Source: Robiginitomaculum sp.
GTDB taxonomy: Bacteria; Pseudomonadota; Alphaproteobacteria; Caulobacterales; Maricaulaceae
Direction of reading: 5' to 3'
DNA: 5,123 nucleotides
NCBI GenBank assembly: GCA_016765255.1
Contig: JAESQI010000213.1
Span: forward strand, 1 to 5,123
The translations under genes and the position numbers were made by a program. Below are positions 1 to 3,719 of the stretch, piece after piece. Below the pieces are notes generated by a model. It saw only the letters and a list, made by a program, of their open reading frames with translations, searched no databases and had not been told where the DNA came from. The number at the start of each line of letters is the position of its first letter. The stretch's first letter is position 1.

Positions 1-17
1 AGAGGAAGAATAAAAAC

Positions 18-149
18 ATGAAAGCTTTATTCGGGCAAGGTGAAGGAAAAGAGGTTCAAGTTTTTAATGACGGAGGTGGACTTATTGACTCAGAAGATGA
101 ACAAGAGGCTCCAACCAAATTATTATCAGAGGGCTTATTATGCGGTTAA
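18..149 (+). CDS. possible 43-aa small ORF, or C-terminal end of a gene cut by the window edge
   Basis: An ATG at 18 opens 43 codons to TAA at 147-149. A purine-rich GAGGAAG (2-8) lies 9 bases upstream and could be its ribosome binding site. The predicted peptide begins MKALFGQGEGKEVQVF, has an acidic middle (DSEDEQE, about residues 24-30) and ends in LLCG. It has no membrane segment and I recognise no family. The same frame is open back to the left edge, so this could also be the last part of a longer gene. Its stop lies inside the next gene, which starts at 140 in another frame, giving a 10-bp overlap that suggests translational coupling. The third codon positions look more AT-rich than in the following gene, which weakens the coding case. 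Function is unknown. Confidence 0.35.
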   Translation: MKALFGQGEGKEVQVFNDGGGLIDSEDEQEAPTKLLSEGLLCG

Positions 150-1213
150 AATACGTTATCAGCGCTGTAGTCACTCTGCTCATCCTGCTCATATTATCCA
201 AACCTGGATTTAGAGCCAAACTCGGCGAACGCATCTATAAAAAGGCCGCGACGAAACAGATCGCCTATGACGTTATTGCGGATATTGCTGACGGATTGCA
301 TATAGCCCTGTGCGGTACTGGCTCTCCTATGCCAGACACCAGCCGCATGGGGCCCTGTACGGCGGTAATCGCAGGCAAGCGGATGTTTGTTGTGGATATT
401 GGCGCAGGCGCATCGCGTAATTTTAGCTCGCTTGGCCTATCATCAGCCCGCACCGAAGCGGTTCTTTTGACCCATTTTCATTCAGACCATATCGGGGGGT
501 TAAACGATTTTCTCATTCAACGTTGGGCCAATACGGGCGCAAATTCGCCCCTCCCTGTTTACGGCCCAAAAGGCGTTGAAACTGTTATGACAGCTCTCAA
601 CACCGCCTATCGTTTTGACCAAGCATACAGAGTCAAACATCACGGTGATGTCATGCCCGCCTCTGGCTTTGGCGGCACTGCTATTCAATTTGATTTGGAA
701 GCAACAAATACGGCGATTATCATTGATGATCAAGGTCTCAAAATAACTGCCTTTGGGGTTGATCACGGCGATATTGCCGCCGCTGTTGGCTATAGGTTTG
801 ATTATAAAGGCCGCTCCGTGGTGATAAGCGGCGATACATCTCGCTCCAAAAATCTGGAAAGAATTGCGAAAGGCGCTGATATTTTGGTGCATGAAGCGTT
901 AAACGAAGAAATGATCGACATTATGTCAGACGCTTTCACCGCCAATAACAATCCGCGACTATCGACAATTTTTCAAGACGTGAAAGACATTCACACAACG
1001 CCCGTTCAAGCGGCTAAAAGCGCAAACTCTGCCAATGTTAAAATGCTGGTCTTTAGCCATATTGTTCCGCCTGTGCCGAGCAAAATACTGAATACTTTTT
1101 TTCTCGACGGGACGGGAGCAGAATTTGCGGGTGAAATTGTCATGGGCCAAGACGGCATGATGTTTTCCCTACCCGCCAACTCCACCAAAATTATTCGTAA
1201 AAATTTACGTTAG
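140..1213 (+). CDS. membrane-anchored RNase Z-type metallo-beta-lactamase-fold hydrolase
   Basis: The 357-aa protein has one hydrophobic N-terminal helix (about residues 5-20) followed by a basic stretch, then a metallo-beta-lactamase domain from about residue 53. Visible metal-binding motifs are THFHSDH (H112, H114, D116, H117), H209 in GVDHG, D232 in SGDTS, and H307 in SHIVPP. H285 lies 22 residues before H307, the same spacing as the H247/H269 pair of Bacillus tRNase Z. This set places it in the RNase Z/arylsulfatase-like branch and predicts a two-zinc hydrolase. The membrane anchor and the GTGSPMP...R.GP loop argue against a housekeeping tRNA 3'-processing enzyme; substrate is unknown. 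The basic residues after the helix suggest a cytoplasmic catalytic domain, but an uncleaved export signal with a periplasmic domain is possible. The ATG at 140 is supported by AGAGGG (128-133) 6 bases upstream. It overlaps the small ORF at its start, and its stop overlaps the convergent xthA by 9 bp. All key residues look intact. Confidence 0.88.
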   Translation: MRLKYVISAVVTLLILLILSKPGFRAKLGERIYKKAATKQIAYDVIADIADGLHIALCGTGSPMPDTSRMGPCTAVIAGKRMFVVDIGAGASRNFSSLGLSSARTEAVLLTHFHSDHIGGLNDFLIQRWANTGANSPLPVYGPKGVETVMTALNTAYRFDQAYRVKHHGDVMPASGFGGTAIQFDLEATNTAIIIDDQGLKITAFGVDHGDIAAAVGYRFDYKGRSVVISGDTSRSKNLERIAKGADILVHEALNEEMIDIMSDAFTANNNPRLSTIFQDVKDIHTTPVQAAKSANSANVKMLVFSHIVPPVPSKILNTFFLDGTGAEFAGEIVMGQDGMMFSLPANSTKIIRKNLR

Positions 1214-2032
1214 GTTCAAAACTTGTGTAACGGGCGCGTGGTCTGACGGGCGCTCCCAGAGGCGGCAATAGCGGTGAATTATATGGCTGTCTTGATCACC
1301 CAAACCATCCTTTAATGCGGGGCTAACCCAGATATGGTCAAGCCTACGGCCTCTGTCTGATTTGTTAATGTTGCGAGACCGGTAAGACCACCACGAGAAC
1401 AATTCCTGTTTTGCTTCCTCGCCGTAAAGAGCACGGGCGCAATCTATAAAATCACCGCTTGCTTGTAGGCGCGCCAAAGTCTCCACTTCAATCGGCGTGT
1501 GGCTAATCACTTTCAAGAGTTGCTTATGGCTCCAAACATCATTTTCGTGCGGCGCAATATTAAAACCACCTAGCAGGACTTGCTTTGGGTTTTCACCCGC
1601 CCGTCCCCTGAAATATTTTGTCATAATGTCGAGAAATTTTAGCTTATGGGCAAATTTGTCATTGGTCTCTATATCAGGCTCGTCCCCGCCTGCAGGAATA
1701 TAAAAATTATGCAGTTCGAAGTTTTTACCCTTACCTATTTCCACAAGTGTACTGACATGACGGGCATGGCCTTCGGGGCAAAATTGTGTGTCCATGCGGG
1801 TCAGCGGATATTTTGATACCGTCGCGACCCCGTGCATGCCTTTTTGACCACTAATTTCAAAAAATTGATACCCCATATCTTTAAAGGCATCATACGGGAA
1901 TTGTTCTTCAAGGCATTTGATCTCTTGCAAGCCAATAATATCTGGCGAATGCTCGGCGGCAAAATCGGCAATTTGCGGGGCGCGTAAGCGAACAGAATTG
2001 ATATTCCAACTACATATTTTTATTTTTGTCAT
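1205..2032 (-). CDS. xthA: exodeoxyribonuclease III with catalytic Asp replaced by Gly
   Basis: The 275-aa protein belongs to the endonuclease/exonuclease/phosphatase fold of exonuclease III (AP endonuclease and 3'-5' exonuclease in base-excision repair, cytoplasmic). Landmarks: N12 in WNINSVR (E. coli N7), E37 in LQEIK (E34), Y111 in HNFYIPAGGDEPD (Y109), N158 (N153), D232 in RRLDHIWVS, and D264-H265 in RPSDHAPV. The G-D-x-N motif reads GGFN: residue 156, expected to be the catalytic Asp (E. coli D151, human APE1 D210), is Gly, encoded by GGT at plus positions 1565-1567. One base change from GAT would produce this. In the family, loss of this Asp nearly abolishes activity, so the product is probably inactive unless the base is an error. 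I chose the Met at 2032 because MTKIKICSWN matches family N-termini; an in-frame ATG at 2065 would add 11 unconserved residues. No clear Shine-Dalgarno is seen. It follows lolA by 41 bp, probably as one operon, and converges with the hydrolase gene. Confidence 0.9.
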   Translation of the reverse strand: MTKIKICSWNINSVRLRAPQIADFAAEHSPDIIGLQEIKCLEEQFPYDAFKDMGYQFFEISGQKGMHGVATVSKYPLTRMDTQFCPEGHARHVSTLVEIGKGKNFELHNFYIPAGGDEPDIETNDKFAHKLKFLDIMTKYFRGRAGENPKQVLLGGFNIAPHENDVWSHKQLLKVISHTPIEVETLARLQASGDFIDCARALYGEEAKQELFSWWSYRSRNINKSDRGRRLDHIWVSPALKDGLGDQDSHIIHRYCRLWERPSDHAPVTQVLNLT

Positions 2033-2037
2033 AGGTA

Positions 2038-2064
2038 TGCATAACGGGCTTGCCCGCTCATGCA
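2038..2064 (-). promoter_or_regulatory. imperfect hairpin in the lolA-xthA gap, just before the xthA start
   Basis: TGCAT (2038-2042) pairs with ATGCA (2060-2064), and CGGGC (2045-2049) with GCCCG (2052-2056). With the innermost pair open this leaves a CAAG-type tetraloop on the mRNA strand. The structure ends 5 bases before the xthA ATG, where a ribosome binding site would normally sit, and no AGGAGG-like sequence is visible there. It could limit xthA translation or mark an mRNA processing point. There is no T-tract, so it is not a normal terminator. The pairing is seen; the role is inferred. Confidence 0.35.
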
Positions 2065-2073
2065 AGTAGATTT

Positions 2074-2736
2074 TTAGCGGCGTCTGTCGCGGCGGCTATC
2101 ATCACGCAAAACAAACAGGCGAGGGTTTAAGCGTTGGTTATAGGTTAGCGCGGAGAGAATGATTTTTGTCTCTTGGCCAAACCCGTCATGAACAATCCAC
2201 TCCGTCAAATAAAGGCTTTGCGGATCAAACACCATGGTAATGCTCCCATCCACTTCTCCGCTACCGTCTTTGGCGGTGACGCTAATTCGGGTTGGGGTTT
2301 TTTGCAAAGAGATCACTTCAACATCATTAGCAAGATCAACATTTTCTGCCAGAAAAAATTCAAGCGGAGTGGCTTTTAAAGGGATACGGTCTTTGGTACC
2401 GAGCTGGCGGTCGAGTTGGGTCAATGTCACCCCGTCCGACACCAAAAGCATGGGCGCAGGCGCGTCGTATTCAAACCGGATTTTACCCGGGCGTTTGAGG
2501 TAGATATTGCCTTGAGAGAAACTGCCGTCTGATGCGTATTGAGCAAAGCGGCCTGAATAACTGGCCGTGGCGTCCAATTTGGCAGATATCCTCGCCAAGT
2601 CGTTTTCCACTTGATTGATATGTGTAAAAGCTGGCAGGCGTTGGGCTTGCGCGGCGGGAGCAAGTGTTTGCACTTGCGCCAAAGCCGTAAACCCAAAGCC
2701 AAAAACAGCCGCCGTTAAGAGCAAAGTTTTTTTCAT
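2074..2736 (-). CDS. lolA: outer-membrane lipoprotein carrier protein LolA
   Basis: The 220-aa protein starts with a signal peptide (MKKTLLLTAAVFGFGFTALA, likely cut after residue 20), as expected for the periplasmic chaperone that takes lipoproteins from the LolCDE transporter to the outer membrane. After an Ala/Gln-rich linker (about 21-35), the LolA domain shows the family hallmark strand GNIYLKRPGKIRFEYDAP (77-94), followed by LLVSDGVTLTQLD (97-109) and the late strand FDPQSLYLTEWIVHDGFGQE (170-189). The tail is unusually arginine-rich (RRDRRR). Two adjacent ATGs exist (2739 and 2736). I chose 2736 because AGGAG lies 7 bases upstream of it, against 4 for the other. xthA follows 41 bp downstream on the same strand, an arrangement familiar in alphaproteobacteria, where ftsK often precedes lolA. 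Here a divergent membrane-protein gene lies upstream instead. Confidence 0.9.
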   Translation of the reverse strand: MKKTLLLTAAVFGFGFTALAQVQTLAPAAQAQRLPAFTHINQVENDLARISAKLDATASYSGRFAQYASDGSFSQGNIYLKRPGKIRFEYDAPAPMLLVSDGVTLTQLDRQLGTKDRIPLKATPLEFFLAENVDLANDVEVISLQKTPTRISVTAKDGSGEVDGSITMVFDPQSLYLTEWIVHDGFGQETKIILSALTYNQRLNPRLFVLRDDSRRDRRR

Positions 2737-2817
2737 CATAATTCTCCTATGCCCTATCCTTAGCAATTCTTTCCTGTACGTAAACTGAATTTTCCACTCA
2801 TAATGGGCTCATTTTCG

Positions 2818-2832
2818 TTAAATCTTGGTTAG
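2818..2832. promoter_or_regulatory. near-match to a CtrA box between lolA and the ABA4-like gene
   Basis: TTAA, 7 bases, then TTAG. The spacing equals that of the CtrA consensus TTAA-N7-TTAA, with one mismatch in the second half. It lies about 80 bp upstream of the lolA start in a divergent promoter region. A one-mismatch match is expected fairly often in AT-rich intergenic DNA, so this is only a candidate, made slightly more interesting by the exact site before gyrB. Confidence 0.2.
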
Positions 2833-2850
2833 GTGAACACCCTCCTTACC

Positions 2851-2925
2851 TGCCATCCCGTACTTGATACGGGATCTCGCCGCGTGTTACAAACCACTGA
2901 TATCCTACCTGCGTCTGGGATGACA
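2851..2925. repeat. REP-like palindromic element of alphaproteobacterial type
   Basis: The element is bounded by TGCCATCCC (2851-2859) and GGGATGACA (2917-2925), which are inverted repeats with one mismatch. Inside the left arm is a perfect 8-bp hairpin, ATCCCGTA (2855-2862), loop CTTGA, TACGGGAT (2868-2875). The CATCCCG...CTTGAT...CGGGATC pattern resembles dispersed intergenic palindromes found in many copies in alphaproteobacterial genomes; that resemblance is from memory. It sits between two divergent genes, so it is not a shared 3' terminator. Other copies cannot be tested from one window. Confidence 0.6.
2864..2893 (+). promoter_or_regulatory. candidate promoter of the ABA4-like gene, partly inside the REP-like element
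   Basis: A -35-like TTGATA (2864-2869), an 18-base spacer and a -10-like TACAAA (2888-2893) preceded by TG (2885-2886) form a plausible extended -10 promoter. The -35 part uses bases of the palindromic repeat. The next 65 bases lead to the start at 2959. The match is moderate and no better site was seen between the repeat and the gene. Confidence 0.25.
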
Positions 2926-2958
2926 CAATAAGTCAGTAGTTTTTACATGGAGACCATC

Positions 2959-3405
2959 ATGAATTTAGAAACGATATATTCCCTGTTAAATATAAGCGTA
3001 TTACCTGCTTGGGCCTTGCTCATCTTTGTGCCCAATTGGCAGGGTACGGAAAAATTTGTCCATGCTGTCTTCATTCCCTTAATACTGGCTTGCTTTTATA
3101 TCTATTATCTCATCTGGGCCATGTTTTTTGGTGGCGGGGCTGAAGGGGCTGGCATGTCATCTCTATCGCAGGTCATGCACATGTTTGACAGCCCCGTTTC
3201 GACACTGGCGGGCTGGGCTCATTATCTGGTGTTTGATTTATTTGTTGGGGCATGGATTGTCAGAGACGGAATTCGGCGCGGTATATCCGCCCTCTGGCGG
3301 GCCCCGTGTCTGGCGTTTACCCTGATGTTTGGCCCAGTAGGGCTGGCTATGTATCTATTGTTAAGAACCTTAAAGGGCGAAGGAATGAGCTTACAAGAAG
3401 CCTAA
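2959..3405 (+). CDS. ABA4-like (DUF4281) four-helix integral membrane protein
   Basis: The 148-aa protein has four hydrophobic segments at about residues 5-24, 33-57, 82-101 and 115-136. It carries the family signature WAHYLVFDLFVGAWIVRD (86-103) and a final FGPVGLAMYLLLR helix (124-136). These fit the ABA4-like/DUF4281 family. Its plant member ABA4 is needed for neoxanthin synthesis in chloroplasts; the role of bacterial members is not established, so a carotenoid-related job is only a hypothesis and no carotenoid gene is nearby. An in-frame ATG at 2947 would add four residues, but it overlaps the GGAG at 2949-2952, which lies 6 bases before the ATG at 2959. I therefore prefer 2959. It diverges from lolA and is followed at once by a strong hairpin, so it is probably transcribed alone. 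Confidence 0.85.
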   Translation: MNLETIYSLLNISVLPAWALLIFVPNWQGTEKFVHAVFIPLILACFYIYYLIWAMFFGGGAEGAGMSSLSQVMHMFDSPVSTLAGWAHYLVFDLFVGAWIVRDGIRRGISALWRAPCLAFTLMFGPVGLAMYLLLRTLKGEGMSLQEA

Positions 3406-3413
3406 ACACAAAA

Positions 3414-3440
3414 CCCCTGCCGGTGGAAATTCGGCAGGGG
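3414..3440. terminator. perfect 9-bp GC-rich hairpin after the ABA4-like gene
   Basis: CCCCTGCCG (3414-3422) and CGGCAGGGG (3432-3440) form a perfect stem with a 9-base loop, starting 8 bases after the stop codon. On the plus strand it is followed only by AATTTAA, a weak U-tract. On the minus strand it is followed by TTTTGTGTTT, a better one. It is probably a terminator for the ABA4-like gene and may also block antisense transcription coming from the gyrB side. Confidence 0.7.
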
Positions 3441-3459
3441 AATTTAACGTGGGGGTTAT

Positions 3460-3524
3460 ATGACCAGAAAACCAATGTTGGGACTGGGGGGAGTACGTCC
3501 CTGATATTGTCAGCTTCTGGTCAT
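3460..3524. other. elongated imperfect hairpin, possible structured RNA
   Basis: A perfect 10-bp arm, ATGACCAGAA (3460-3469) with TTCTGGTCAT (3515-3524), encloses CAAT/ATTG (3473-3476, 3506-3509) and GGGAC/GTCCC (3480-3484, 3497-3501), capped by a 12-base G-rich loop. This gives 19 pairs separated by small internal loops. The octamer TATGACCA overlaps the left arm (3459-3466) and recurs at 3534-3541. It does not resemble 4.5S RNA or tmRNA as I know them. It could be a small RNA, a leader element, or an old mobile-element remnant. Confidence 0.4.
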
Positions 3525-3566
3525 TGAGTATCTTATGACCACCCATTGCGCCAACATGTGGGCGCA

Positions 3567-3586
3567 AATAAGGCAATAATAAGGCA
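3567..3586. repeat. AATAAGGCA direct repeat, 11-bp period
   Basis: AATAAGGCA occurs at 3567-3575 and again at 3578-3586. The 11-bp offset places both copies on nearly the same face of the helix. It lies about 135 bp upstream of gyrB. It could be a paired protein-binding site, but two copies of a short AT-rich word are weak evidence. Confidence 0.4.
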
Positions 3587-3609
3587 CAGGTTAATTCTCG
3601 GTAATAAGA

Positions 3610-3624
3610 TTAAGGGGAGGTTAA
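3610..3624. promoter_or_regulatory. exact TTAA-N7-TTAA site (candidate CtrA box) upstream of gyrB
   Basis: TTAA at 3610-3613, seven bases (GGGGAGG), then TTAA at 3621-3624 match the CtrA half-site arrangement known from Caulobacter and related alphaproteobacteria. The second half is followed by T rather than the preferred C. It lies 95 bp before the gyrB start, so it could tie gyrase expression to the cell cycle. Whether this organism has CtrA is inferred, not seen. Confidence 0.4.
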
Positions 3625-3637
3625 TTTTGAGGGCTTA

Positions 3638-3686
3638 AATTGCCGACAATTCCCGTGCAATTGCCGTCCGCCTGCTCTATATTGCC
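3638..3686. repeat. helically phased ATTGCC repeat array before gyrB
   Basis: ATTGCC begins at 3639, 3660 and 3681, an exact 21-bp period (two helical turns). The first two are the longer word AATTGCCG (3638-3645, 3659-3666), and a one-mismatch copy, AATTCCCG, lies between them at 3648-3655. Starts at 3638, 3648 and 3659 are thus 10 and 11 bp apart. Such phasing fits a repeated protein-binding site on one face of DNA, close to where the gyrB promoter should be. The repeats are seen; the binding role is inferred. Confidence 0.5.
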
Positions 3687-3687
3687 C

Positions 3688-3704
3688 TATATATAAAGTG
3701 ATTC
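3688..3704 (+). promoter_or_regulatory. AT-rich -10-like stretch and GANTC site at the gyrB promoter
   Basis: TATATATAAA (3688-3697) is the best -10-like sequence before gyrB, but no good -35 sits at the usual distance. GATTC at 3700-3704 fits GANTC, the target of the CcrM methyltransferase in many alphaproteobacteria, and lies near where transcription would start. GcrA-dependent promoters in Caulobacter carry such methylated sites, so this is a candidate for cell-cycle control. A single GANTC is common by chance. Confidence 0.3.
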
Positions 3705-3719
3705 GCAAATAGGGTTATC

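Larger units (their letters stand above)
3441..3719. other. gene-free, repeat- and hairpin-rich region upstream of gyrB
   Basis: Together with the terminator this makes a 314-bp gap (3406-3719). I find no credible gene: the frames are short, lack family features and cross inverted repeats. It contains, in order, an elongated hairpin (3460-3524), a 7-bp hairpin TTGCGCC/GGCGCAA (3546-3552 and 3561-3567), AATAAGGCA twice 11 bp apart, AGGTTAATT twice 30 bp apart (3588 and 3618), a CtrA-type box, a phased ATTGCC array and an AT-rich stretch before gyrB. It is probably the gyrB regulatory region plus a possible structured RNA. Confidence 0.6.

Noticed and set aside
500..892. Minus-strand open frame of 130 codons
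   Set aside because: It is antisense to the metallo-hydrolase domain and shows no family features. The plus strand carries all metal-binding motifs.
2033..2065. Longer xthA start at 2065 (11 extra residues)
   Set aside because: The extra residues are not family-like, there is no ribosome binding site there, and exonuclease III proteins normally begin just before the WN-I-N-S-V-R strand.
3391..3576. Minus-strand open frame of 61 codons between the ABA4-like gene and gyrB
   Set aside because: It runs through the terminator stem and the 3460-3524 hairpin, overlaps the end of the ABA4-like gene and has low-complexity sequence.
3441..3719. 4.5S RNA, tmRNA or tRNA gene
   Set aside because: I found none of the conserved signatures: no GGAAGCAGCC-type SRP loop, no tRNA T-arm GTTCGAATC, and no tmRNA-like ends.
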